From: Rhizobiaceae bacterium
GTDB lineage: Bacteria; Pseudomonadota; Alphaproteobacteria; Rhizobiales; Rhizobiaceae
Reading direction: 5' to 3'
NCBI GenBank assembly: GCA_016742175.1
Contig: JACVCH010000010.1
Span: 1 to 64,000 of the forward strand
Length of the DNA stretch: 64,000 bases
The position numbers and the translations under genes were made by a program. Below the pieces are notes generated by a model. That model had not been told where the DNA came from. It saw only the letters and a list, made by a program, of their open reading frames with translations, and made no database searches. This document shows positions 8,138-16,293 of this stretch, piece after piece. Within the stretch, counting starts at the first letter, position 1; each line of letters begins with the position of its first letter.

Positions 8138-9003
8138 CAGACCCTCCCCAGTTCGCGCTGGCCGAGCAGGCCCCAGGGACGGACCATCAGGATCAGGAGA
8201 AGCAGGCCGTAGATGACGATGTCGGTCGACTTCGGCGAGATGTAGGAGCCGGCGAACTGCGCGATCAGGCCAACGAGCAGGCCGCCGATGATGGCGCCGG
8301 GAATGGACTGCATGCCGCCGATGACGACGGCGGGAAGCGCGAGGAGGCCGATGGCCTCGAGCTCGGGTGAGACGATCTGGAGCTGGCCGAGGAAGAGTCC
8401 GCCGATACCGGCCAGCACGGCGCCGATGGCCCAGGCGAGGCGGTTCATGGCGTTGACGTTGACGCCGGAGACGAGCGCGGCCTCGTGGCCGTCGGCCGTC
8501 GCCCGCATCAGGAGCCCGACCGAGGTGAAACGGAAGAAGGCGCCGAAGATTGCCATGCAGGCCCAGCTCGTCAGCGCCGCGATGAGGTGAAGCTGCGAGA
8601 TGCGCAGATCGCCGATGCGGATGACGCCGGAGGGCAGCGGCGTCGTCAGGACGCGGCCTTGCGGGCCGTAGAAGATCTCGATGCCCGCCCGCAGGACGAT
8701 CGACAGCGCGATCGTCACCATGATGATGGCGAGCATCGAGCGTCCCGCGAGCGGCTGGATGAGGAAGATGTGCGCAAGCACGCCCAACGTCGCGCAGGCC
8801 GCGATCATGAACAGGATCGCCAGCCCGAACGGCAGATCGAGCGCGGAAATGGCGGTGACGGCGAAGTAGGCGCCGCACACCGCGAACATTCCCTGCGCGA
8901 AGTTGAACACGTCAGTGGCCTTGAACACGACGGCGAAGCCGAGGGCAACGAGCCCGTAGATGCTGCCGAGGGCGAGACCGCTGAAGAGGACTTGCGCGAA
9001 CAT
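8137..9003 (-). CDS. livH: LIV-type ABC transporter permease LivH
   Basis: A 288-residue permease starting MFAQVLFSGLALGSIYGLVALGF, the usual LivH N-terminus. The ATG ending at 9003 is preceded by a GGAG site; a longer in-frame start is unlikely since it would run into livK. It contains many membrane segments and the coupling motif region around LLMRATADGHEAALVSG. The gap to livK is 4 bp. Confidence 0.93.
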   Translation of the reverse strand: MFAQVLFSGLALGSIYGLVALGFAVVFKATDVFNFAQGMFAVCGAYFAVTAISALDLPFGLAILFMIAACATLGVLAHIFLIQPLAGRSMLAIIMVTIALSIVLRAGIEIFYGPQGRVLTTPLPSGVIRIGDLRISQLHLIAALTSWACMAIFGAFFRFTSVGLLMRATADGHEAALVSGVNVNAMNRLAWAIGAVLAGIGGLFLGQLQIVSPELEAIGLLALPAVVIGGMQSIPGAIIGGLLVGLIAQFAGSYISPKSTDIVIYGLLLLILMVRPWGLLGQRELGRV

Positions 9004-9007
9004 CCAA

Positions 9008-10264
9008 TCACTCCGCCGGCTTGGTGTACTTCTCGTAGTCGGCGTAGTCCCCGTCGGCCGTGAAGGCCGAATTGTCGTAGTCATAGCTGAACATCTTCAG
9101 CACCTGCGGGCCGGTGTGGTCCTCGGGCGTAAAGACGATGGGGGCGGCGAGGCCCTTGCTGTCAACCGTGAAGCCGCCTTCGAGCGCCGCGACGAGGCTT
9201 TCGCGGGTCGGGTTCTCGCCCGCCATTTCCAGCGCCTGCGCGGCGAGCTGGCCGGCGACCCAGCCGGCGACGTAGTTGATGTTGCCGGACAGGTCCGCGT
9301 TGCCCGCTTCCGCTGCATAGGCGACGAGTTCGGCATTGCCTTCCGCGTCGTCCGCGCCGCCGGGGGTGAAGCAGGAGATGAAGTTGTAGTTGGCGCCGGC
9401 TTCGGCGCCGAGCGCGGCGTAGACCGAGGGCGTGCCGAGATAGGTGATGCCGAAGGCCGGCGTCTCCAGCCCGTATTGCGCCAGCGTCTTCATCGTCAGG
9501 ATCGCGGTGTTCTCGATGCCGTAGATGGTGATGAAGTCGGGCTCTTCCGACATGATCTGCTGGACCTGCGGCGTGACGTCGGCGGCGGTCACCTTCATCG
9601 TCGTGGACGAGGCCGTGCCATTATATTTGGCGACGGCGTCCGCCACGAACTGCGCATATTCCTGGCCGCCGGCCGTCTCGATGGCGACGGTCATGACCTT
9701 GGGATTTTCGAGGCCCAACTTCTCGACCATGTAGCCGACGCCGGCCTCGGCCTGCTGCCGGTAGCCGCAAAAGCCGTTATAGACCATCGGCGAGACGGGC
9801 TCGGACAGCGCCTTGGTCGGCGTGTAGGTGCCGATGACCGGTACCTTGCCGTTCTTGATCGTGTCGGCGAGGGCGACCTGCGAGACCGAGCTGCCCATGC
9901 CGGAAATGGCGATGACGGGCGTCTGGCCGACGAGTTTTTCGAAGGCGATCTTGTCGGTGGCCGCATCGAAGCGGTTGTCCTCGACGAGGAGGTTCAATTC
10001 GCGGCCGTTGATGCCGCCATCCTCGTTGACCTTGGCGGCGTAGTCCTGGAAGCCGCGCACCCACACGCTCTGCGAGGAGGCGGTCGGGCCGGACATGTCC
10101 ATCAGGATGCCCCAGTCGACGCGGTCGGCATGGACGCCGTCGGCGGGCGATTCCTGCGCGTGGGCGCTGAAGGTTGTGAGGCCGGCGGCGAGCGTCAGCG
10201 CGACTGACAGGGCGACCGGGCGAAGGCTGCGATCGTTCGATCGCGTGAATGAATTCTGTGTCAT
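9008..10264 (-). CDS. livK: LIV-type ABC transporter substrate-binding protein LivK
   Basis: A 418-residue periplasmic binding protein. The N-terminal signal peptide (basic SNDRSLRP, hydrophobic core, probable cleavage after AHA, residues 34-36) is followed by two Rossmann-like lobes of the Peripla_BP_6 type. The ATG ending at 10264 has an ideal AGGAGG site. The rest of the importer follows. The ligand is not evident; members of this family bind branched amino acids, amides, urea or aromatic acids. Confidence 0.92.
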   Translation of the reverse strand: MTQNSFTRSNDRSLRPVALSVALTLAAGLTTFSAHAQESPADGVHADRVDWGILMDMSGPTASSQSVWVRGFQDYAAKVNEDGGINGRELNLLVEDNRFDAATDKIAFEKLVGQTPVIAISGMGSSVSQVALADTIKNGKVPVIGTYTPTKALSEPVSPMVYNGFCGYRQQAEAGVGYMVEKLGLENPKVMTVAIETAGGQEYAQFVADAVAKYNGTASSTTMKVTAADVTPQVQQIMSEEPDFITIYGIENTAILTMKTLAQYGLETPAFGITYLGTPSVYAALGAEAGANYNFISCFTPGGADDAEGNAELVAYAAEAGNADLSGNINYVAGWVAGQLAAQALEMAGENPTRESLVAALEGGFTVDSKGLAAPIVFTPEDHTGPQVLKMFSYDYDNSAFTADGDYADYEKYTKPAE

Positions 10265-10384
10265 GGTTCCTCCTGCTGACACGTCGATGATCTTGGTCGT
10301 CACCGGATCGGCCATCAATGGCGAAGCCGGCTCATTCCTCCGTCTTATCCCTTTGCCTGATCGGTCACCTCCTTCGACCCCGCA

Positions 10385-11167
10385 TCATCGACCCCGCCAG
10401 TTCGGCCGGCGCTTTTCCGCAAATGCCCGCGCGCCTTCGCGCGCGTCCTCGGACGCGATGACTTCCTCCAGAAGGGCGCGCTGGCGCGTCCAGACCTCGC
10501 CAGCCGGCCATCCGCCCGCCTCGTTGACGATGCGCTTCGACATGGCGACGGAGAGCGGCGCGTTGGCGGCGATCTCGCGGGCGAGTTCGCGCGCGGCGTC
10601 GAGCGCCTTGCCCGGTTCGGTCAGGGTGTTGACGAGCCCGAAGCGATGCGCCTCGGCGGCGGTCATCAGGCGGCCGGTCAGGGCGTATTCCATCGCGATC
10701 TGGCGCGGGACGCGCTGCGGCAGGCGGATCAGACCGCCCGAACCGGCGATCAAGCCGGTCTTCACCTCCGGAATGCCGAAACGGGCTTCGTTCGAGGCGA
10801 CGATCAGGTCGCAGGCGAGCGCGATCTCGCAGCCGCCGGCCAGCGCATAGCCCTCGACGGCGGCGATCAGCGGCTTTGCCGGCGGGGTCTCGCAGATGCC
10901 GGCAAGGCCGCGTCCGTCGAGTTCGACGCGCTCGCCAGCGAGGAAGGCCTTCAGGTCCATGCCGGACGAGAAATGGCCGCCTGCACCGGTGATGATTCCA
11001 ACGGCAAGCTGGGGATCGACGTCGAGCCGGTCGATCGCATCGGCGATCGCCTGCGAGGTCGCGCGATCGATCGCGTTGCGCGCCTGCGGGCGGTTGATGG
11101 TGACGACGAGGATGGGGCCGCCGATCTCGACGAGGACGGTTTGCGCTTGGGTCGGATGAACCGTCAT
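10385..11167 (-). CDS. Enoyl-CoA hydratase/isomerase family protein
   Basis: A 260-residue crotonase-family enzyme. Oxyanion-hole elements are seen in HFSSGMDLKAFL and ALAGGCEIALACD; the helix FGIPEVKTGLIAGSGGLIRLPQ carries the usual Glu position. Its start overlaps the stop of the ligase-SnoaL fusion (ATGA at 11164), so it belongs to the six-gene minus operon that begins with the flavin monooxygenase. A 120-bp gap separates it from livK. Confidence 0.9.
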   Translation of the reverse strand: MTVHPTQAQTVLVEIGGPILVVTINRPQARNAIDRATSQAIADAIDRLDVDPQLAVGIITGAGGHFSSGMDLKAFLAGERVELDGRGLAGICETPPAKPLIAAVEGYALAGGCEIALACDLIVASNEARFGIPEVKTGLIAGSGGLIRLPQRVPRQIAMEYALTGRLMTAAEAHRFGLVNTLTEPGKALDAARELAREIAANAPLSVAMSKRIVNEAGGWPAGEVWTRQRALLEEVIASEDAREGARAFAEKRRPNWRGR

Positions 11168-13464
11168 CGCATCACCCGTTCGAGCGCAGCCTGGAGGCCG
11201 ACGCGATCGCGAATGATGCGGCCGGAGACGACTTGGCCGCCTTCGACGCGCACGATGCCATTGACGTAGAGCGTCGCGGGCAGGTCGATCGCGCCGATCT
11301 TTGCCAGGCCGCCACGATAGAGGCCGGTCTGGCGGACATGGAAGACGACGTCCGTTCCGGACGAACTGAGGAAGACGATCTGGGTTTCGGTCACGTCGAA
11401 GCGGAGCGGTACGCCGGTGACGTGGTCGTCGTCGCAGCGGACCGTCGAGGGTTCGCGGGGCCATGCGCCCTGCAGCCAGTCGGCGACGATTTTTTCCGCC
11501 GTCTCGTCGCGAGGCAAGGGCGCGGCGTCCCAGGGGGCGACGGCGGGCGGGTCGAGCGGATCGGCGATGCCGGATTTGAGCTGGCGCTGGCGTGTCATGT
11601 AGTCTTCCTGCGCGATGCAGCCGGTAAGGACGTCGCCGTTCGAGCGCCAGATGCCGACGCCGGACCAGACGGCCTGCCGGCCCTCGGACGCGCCATGTTC
11701 GGAGAAGAAGGCGGCGGCCCAATTCTCGCCGGTAACCGTCTGGTGGACGGTCATGCCGAGGCCGGGGAACCGCTTCATCTGGACGTCGACGGCGGGCAGC
11801 CAGACATCGTCGCGGCCGGCGAGCGTTACGTCGCCGATTTCCAGCGCATAGTCCGGTGCGACGAAAGCGGCGCACGCAGCGGCATCGTGGCGGTTGAAGT
11901 AGTCGTTGACCCAGCGGCGCACGAGCGCCAGGGCCGGTACGGCGGGGCGGCGATAGATGCGCCGCATCTCGTGCTTCAGAAGCTTGCCCGATGCGTTGCG
12001 CGGCAGGGCATCGACGAAGACGACGCTCGTCGGGCATTTGTAGCGCGCGAGGCGGCCGCGGGTGAATTCGATGATGTCGCCGGCCGTGGCCGTGCCGTCT
12101 TGATGCAGCACGACCACGGCCATCGGCGTCTCGCCCCAACGAGAATGCTCGATGCCGATCACGCCGACCTCTCGGACGGCGGGATGGGCATTGAGCGCAT
12201 TCTCGATCTCGGCCGGGTAGATGTTCTCGCCGCCGGAGATGATCATGTCCTTGAAGCGGTCGACCAGATAAAGGTAGCCCTCGGCATCGCAATAGCCGGC
12301 GTCGCCGGTGCGATACCAGCCTTCCTCGACGATCGCCTCGCGGGTCGCTGCCGGGTTGTTCCAGTAGCCCTTCATGATCATGGCCGAACGCAGCCAGATC
12401 TCGCCGACCGTTCCCGTCGCGGCGTCGGTCTGCGTCGCCGGGTCGATGACGCGCAGCTCGACCCAGGGCAAGGGCTTGCCGCAGGATTTGAGCAGGCTCG
12501 CGCGGGGGCCGTCCGGCTCGTGGTCGGCCGGCGGCAGGATCGTCACCGTGCCGGATGCCTCGGTCATGCCATAGGCGTGCATGAAGCCGCAGTTGAGCTT
12601 TTCGATCGCGCGCTTCAGGAGCACGTCGCCGATGGGCGCGGCGCCGTACATCAGGAGTTCGAGGCTGGAGAGGTCGGCGTCCTCGATGCCTGAGACCAGC
12701 AAAAGCATCTGCACGACTGCGGGGACGAAGAAGGTGTGGGTGACGCGGTGGCGGGCGATGAGTTCGATGGCGCGGGCGGGATCGACCTCGCGCATCAGCA
12801 CCGTGTGGCCGCCCGCCATCATCGTGCTCGACCCGTAGCCGCAGCCGCCGATGTGGAACATCGGCATGGCGACGAGATTGACGCTGGCGCTCGTCATCCC
12901 CCACGCATCGGCGAGCTTGCGCGTATAGGACATGCCCTCATTGGTGAGCATCACGCCCTTCGGCAGGCCGGTCGTGCCGGAGGTGTAGAGAAGGAGGATC
13001 ACCTCGTCCGGCGCGCCGCGATGGCCGGGATCGGTTGCGGGGTGGGTGTCGCGCCATGCGTCGTAGGCCTCGCCGAAGACGATGGCACGGATCGGCGTTT
13101 CGGGCAGGAGCGACCTTTCCTGCGGACCGGCGATGACGATGGCGGGCGCGGCGTCCGCGAGGATGGCCGCGATTTCGGGAGCGGCCAGGCGCCAGTTCAG
13201 GCCGACGAGGATCGCGCCGATCTTGCTGCAGGCGATGATGAGCTCAAAGAATTCGGCACGGTTCTTCGTCAGCACCGCGACGCGGTCGCCGGGCCGGATG
13301 CCCTCTGCACGAAGCGCGCTGGCGGCGCGCGAGCTCGACGCATCGAGTTCGGCGAAGCTCTGCGTCACATCCTCGAAGGTGAGGGCAGGCGCGTTCGGGC
13401 GCGTGGCGGCATGGCCGCGGATGATGTCGGCGAATGTGCTGGCGGTCTGGTGTGCCATATTCAT
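11164..13464 (-). CDS. Acyl-CoA synthetase fused to tandem SnoaL/NTF2-like domains
   Basis: A 766-residue fusion. Residues 1-505 are a full adenylate-forming ligase: TSGTTGLPKG at 161-170, YGMTE near 298, WYRTGDAG near 385 and the catalytic Lys494 in NASGKLL. After a short linker come about 250 residues resembling two SnoaL/NTF2-like alpha+beta barrels (about 515-640 and 655-766; the first contains VNDYFNRHD..ACAAFVAPDY). SnoaL-type domains are polyketide cyclases, ketosteroid isomerases or binding folds. The fusion suggests the CoA ester is passed to a cyclisation, ring-opening or isomerisation step. The second start Met at 13458 is also possible. Confidence 0.85.
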   Translation of the reverse strand: MNMAHQTASTFADIIRGHAATRPNAPALTFEDVTQSFAELDASSSRAASALRAEGIRPGDRVAVLTKNRAEFFELIIACSKIGAILVGLNWRLAAPEIAAILADAAPAIVIAGPQERSLLPETPIRAIVFGEAYDAWRDTHPATDPGHRGAPDEVILLLYTSGTTGLPKGVMLTNEGMSYTRKLADAWGMTSASVNLVAMPMFHIGGCGYGSSTMMAGGHTVLMREVDPARAIELIARHRVTHTFFVPAVVQMLLLVSGIEDADLSSLELLMYGAAPIGDVLLKRAIEKLNCGFMHAYGMTEASGTVTILPPADHEPDGPRASLLKSCGKPLPWVELRVIDPATQTDAATGTVGEIWLRSAMIMKGYWNNPAATREAIVEEGWYRTGDAGYCDAEGYLYLVDRFKDMIISGGENIYPAEIENALNAHPAVREVGVIGIEHSRWGETPMAVVVLHQDGTATAGDIIEFTRGRLARYKCPTSVVFVDALPRNASGKLLKHEMRRIYRRPAVPALALVRRWVNDYFNRHDAAACAAFVAPDYALEIGDVTLAGRDDVWLPAVDVQMKRFPGLGMTVHQTVTGENWAAAFFSEHGASEGRQAVWSGVGIWRSNGDVLTGCIAQEDYMTRQRQLKSGIADPLDPPAVAPWDAAPLPRDETAEKIVADWLQGAWPREPSTVRCDDDHVTGVPLRFDVTETQIVFLSSSGTDVVFHVRQTGLYRGGLAKIGAIDLPATLYVNGIVRVEGGQVVSGRIIRDRVGLQAALERVMR

Positions 13465-13477
13465 CGCCCGATCGCCC

Positions 13478-14653
13478 TCAATAGCTCTTCGGCAGGCCCA
13501 GCGAATGCTGGGCGACGAAGTTGAGGACCATTTCCCGGCTGACCGGGGCCGTCTTGTGGAGGCGGGCGATGAACCAGAGATCGGCCAGCCCGTATTCGAG
13601 CGCAAGGCCGTTGCCGCCATGGGTCTGGATCGCCTGGTCGAGCGCTTCGAGCGAGGCGTCGGCGGCGGCGAACTTGGCCATGTTGGCCGCCTCTCCGGCT
13701 TCGCCCGAGCCCTGATCGTAGAGTTGTGCCGCCCGCGCCGTCATCAGCCGCGCCTGCTGGACCGCGACATAGGCCTTGGCGAGCGGATGGGCGACGCCCT
13801 GATGCGCGCCGATCGGCGTCTTCCAGACGCTGCGCTCGCCGGCGTAGGCCGCGCCTTTTTCGAGCGCGTAGCGTGCGATGCCATTGTTGATGGCGGCGGC
13901 GCAGATGCGTTCGGGGTTGAGGCCGGCGAAGAGATGCTTCAGCCCCTGGCCTTCCTGCCCGACGAGCGCGTCGGTCGGCAGCTTCACGTCGTCGAAATAG
14001 AGCATGAACTGCGTCTCGGGCACGTGCAAAGCGGTCTCGATGGGCGTCTTCGAGATGCCTGTCGCATCCGGCGGCACGATAAAGATCGAGAGCTGGCCGC
14101 GGCCTTGCGCATCGAGCGTCTCGCCGCGCGCGACGACCATGATCGCATCGACCTCGTCGACGGCGGAGGTCCAGTATTTCGTGCCCTTCAGGCTCCAGCC
14201 ATTGCCGTCGCGACGGGCGATGGTGGACACCTTGTGGGTGTTCGAGCCAGCGTCCGGCTCGGTGATTGCGAAGGCGAGGCGCAGCTTGCCGCTGGCAAGG
14301 CCCGGCAGCCAGAGCTTCTTGAGCTCGTCGCTCGCATGTTGCTCGATGATGGGCGCGCAGATGGAGCCGATCACCAGCGAGAGGATCGGGCAGCCCTGCG
14401 CCGCTGCTTCCTCGACGATGACGTTGTAGTCGGCCAGGCCGCTGCCGGAGCCGCCATATTCCTCGGAGATGTGGACGCCGAGGAAGCCGGCATCGGCCAT
14501 CGCGTTCCACAGCGCCTCGGGCTTTTCCTTGCGCTTGACGATGTCCTGGAAGTAGCGCCGGCCATAGCCGCCGACGAGCTTGCCGACGCTGTCGCGCAGC
14601 ATGGCGTGGTGGTCGGCGGTGTCGACGAGCGTGGTGTTGAAAAGGCTAGCCAT
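13478..14653 (-). CDS. Acyl-CoA dehydrogenase family protein
   Basis: A 391-residue flavoprotein of the acyl-CoA dehydrogenase fold: N-terminal helices, middle beta domain with AFAITEPDAGSNTHK and KGTKYWTSAVDEVD, and C-terminal helices with QTHGGNGLALEYGLADLW. The C-terminal YEGTxxI segment, whose Glu is the catalytic base in medium-chain enzymes, is replaced by ARLHKTAPVSREM. The base may lie elsewhere, as in isovaleryl-CoA dehydrogenase, or the enzyme may act on unusual substrates. It is 13 bp before the ligase fusion and overlaps the hydroxyacyl-CoA dehydrogenase gene by 8 bp. Confidence 0.88.
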   Translation of the reverse strand: MASLFNTTLVDTADHHAMLRDSVGKLVGGYGRRYFQDIVKRKEKPEALWNAMADAGFLGVHISEEYGGSGSGLADYNVIVEEAAAQGCPILSLVIGSICAPIIEQHASDELKKLWLPGLASGKLRLAFAITEPDAGSNTHKVSTIARRDGNGWSLKGTKYWTSAVDEVDAIMVVARGETLDAQGRGQLSIFIVPPDATGISKTPIETALHVPETQFMLYFDDVKLPTDALVGQEGQGLKHLFAGLNPERICAAAINNGIARYALEKGAAYAGERSVWKTPIGAHQGVAHPLAKAYVAVQQARLMTARAAQLYDQGSGEAGEAANMAKFAAADASLEALDQAIQTHGGNGLALEYGLADLWFIARLHKTAPVSREMVLNFVAQHSLGLPKSY

Positions 14654-15527
14654 GGCGTCGCAGCGCCCTTTTCTCGTCGGGCTTCGCCCAGTCGAAGAAG
14701 CCCTTGCCGGTCTTCGCCCCGAGATCGCCGCGCGCCACCATGTCTTCGAGCAGCTTCGGCGGCGCGTAGCGGGGGCCGAGCGTCGCGGAGAGCTGGCGGG
14801 CGATGTCGAGCCGCACGTCGAGCCCGACCATGTCGGAGAGGCGCAGCGGGCCGATCGGATGGCGGTAGGCGACGAGCATGGCGCGATCGATGTCGTCGGC
14901 GGAGGCGACGCCGTCTTCCAGCATGCGGATCGCTTCCAGCGCGGCGATCAGGTCGAGCCGGCTGGTGGCGAAGCCAGGCACGTCGCGCACGGTGATCGTG
15001 GTCTTGCCGGCGGCTTCGGCGAAGGCGCGGGCGGCGGCGAGGGTCGCATCGCTCGTCTGCGTGCCGCGGATCAGTTCGACGAGTTGCAGCGACCAGACGG
15101 GATTGAAAAAGTGCATGCCGAGGAAGCGCGACGCGTCGGCGACGTTCTCGGCGAGCGCGTCGATGGACAGGGCGCTGGTGTTGCTGGCGATGATCTTCGG
15201 GTGTCGCGCATCGATGGCGCGCAGCACGTCGCGCTTGATCTCGATGCGCTCGGGCACGGTTTCGACGACGAGGTCGAGCGCTTCGGGCAGGTCGGCAGCA
15301 TCGCCGAGATGGCGGATCGCGTCGATGCGGGACTGCGCATCCTCGGCTGACACCTTGCCGCGTTTGACTGCGCCGTCAGCGACTTCGGCCAGCGTGCGCC
15401 GGACGGTGGCGATGCGCGTCGCGGACGTCTCGACCAGCGTCACGTCGAAGCCGGCCATGGCGAAGACGTAGACGATGCCGACGCCCATCGTGCCGCCGCC
15501 GACGACCGCGATGCGTTCAGATCGCAT
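14646..15527 (-). CDS. 3-hydroxyacyl-CoA dehydrogenase (NAD-binding)
   Basis: A 293-residue dehydrogenase. The N-terminal Rossmann fold has GGGTMG (residues 10-15) and the catalytic His lies in GMHFFNPVW. The C-terminal helical dimerisation domain is complete (RHPIGPLRLSDMVGLD). It oxidises the 3-hydroxyacyl-CoA formed by the neighbouring hydratases to 3-ketoacyl-CoA. It overlaps the SDR gene by 11 bp upstream and the acyl-CoA dehydrogenase by 8 bp downstream. Confidence 0.9.
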   Translation of the reverse strand: MRSERIAVVGGGTMGVGIVYVFAMAGFDVTLVETSATRIATVRRTLAEVADGAVKRGKVSAEDAQSRIDAIRHLGDAADLPEALDLVVETVPERIEIKRDVLRAIDARHPKIIASNTSALSIDALAENVADASRFLGMHFFNPVWSLQLVELIRGTQTSDATLAAARAFAEAAGKTTITVRDVPGFATSRLDLIAALEAIRMLEDGVASADDIDRAMLVAYRHPIGPLRLSDMVGLDVRLDIARQLSATLGPRYAPPKLLEDMVARGDLGAKTGKGFFDWAKPDEKRALRRHG

Positions 15528-16293
15528 GGCTGCCTCCATTGATATGGATGCCCTGGCCGGTGATGTGGCGGGCATGGTCGGAGGCGAGGTAGATCATCAG
15601 GTCGGCGACTTCTTCGGGCGCGGCGTAGCGTCCGTCCGGGATCGACGCGGTGCGGCGGCGGCGCAGTTCGGCCGCATCGCCGCCGGCCTGCGCGGCCTCG
15701 ATCTCGTCGAGCATGGCGGTGGCGACCGGGCCGGGGCAGACGGCGTTGACGCGCACGCCCTTGCGCGCGACTTCGAGCGCCGCGGTCTTGGTCAGGCCGA
15801 GGACGGCGTGCTTGCTGGCGGTGTAGGGGCCGAGATTGCGGGTGGCGACATGCGAGCCGAGCGAGGCGGTGTTGACGACCGCGCCGCGCCCGTTCGCGGT
15901 CATCACGGGCAGGACGTGCTTGAGGCCGAGGAAGACGCCGCCGACATTGATCGCCATGACGCGCTCGAAATCCTCCAGCGAATAGGAGGAGATGGGCGCG
16001 ATCGGTCCCTGCCAGCCGGCATTGTTCATGAAGATGTCGATCGTGCCCCAGCGCCGCGTCGCCTCGCCGACATAGGCGGCGACGTCGGCCTCGCGGGTGA
16101 CGTCGGCGCGCTGAAAGACGATGTCCTGTCCAGCGGCGCGGCCCTGCTTTTCGGTCTCGCGGCCACCCGCTTCCGATAGGTCGACCGCAAGGACGCCCGC
16201 GCCGAGGGCGGCAAGGCCGAGTGCGACCGCGCGGCCGATGCCGCCGCCCGCGCCCGTGACCACCGCAGCCCTGCCGGCGAAGTCGATCCTCAT
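15517..16293 (-). CDS. SDR family NAD(P)-dependent oxidoreductase
   Basis: A 258-residue classical short-chain dehydrogenase: TGAGGGIGRA cofactor motif, NNAG, catalytic YTASK, and a C-terminal GQGIHINGGSH. It follows the flavin monooxygenase gene with an ATGA overlap. An alcohol dehydrogenase producing the ketone used by the monooxygenase is the natural reading of this pairing, but a 3-hydroxyacyl-CoA role is also possible. Confidence 0.9.
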   Translation of the reverse strand: MRIDFAGRAAVVTGAGGGIGRAVALGLAALGAGVLAVDLSEAGGRETEKQGRAAGQDIVFQRADVTREADVAAYVGEATRRWGTIDIFMNNAGWQGPIAPISSYSLEDFERVMAINVGGVFLGLKHVLPVMTANGRGAVVNTASLGSHVATRNLGPYTASKHAVLGLTKTAALEVARKGVRVNAVCPGPVATAMLDEIEAAQAGGDAAELRRRRTASIPDGRYAAPEEVADLMIYLASDHARHITGQGIHINGGSHAI

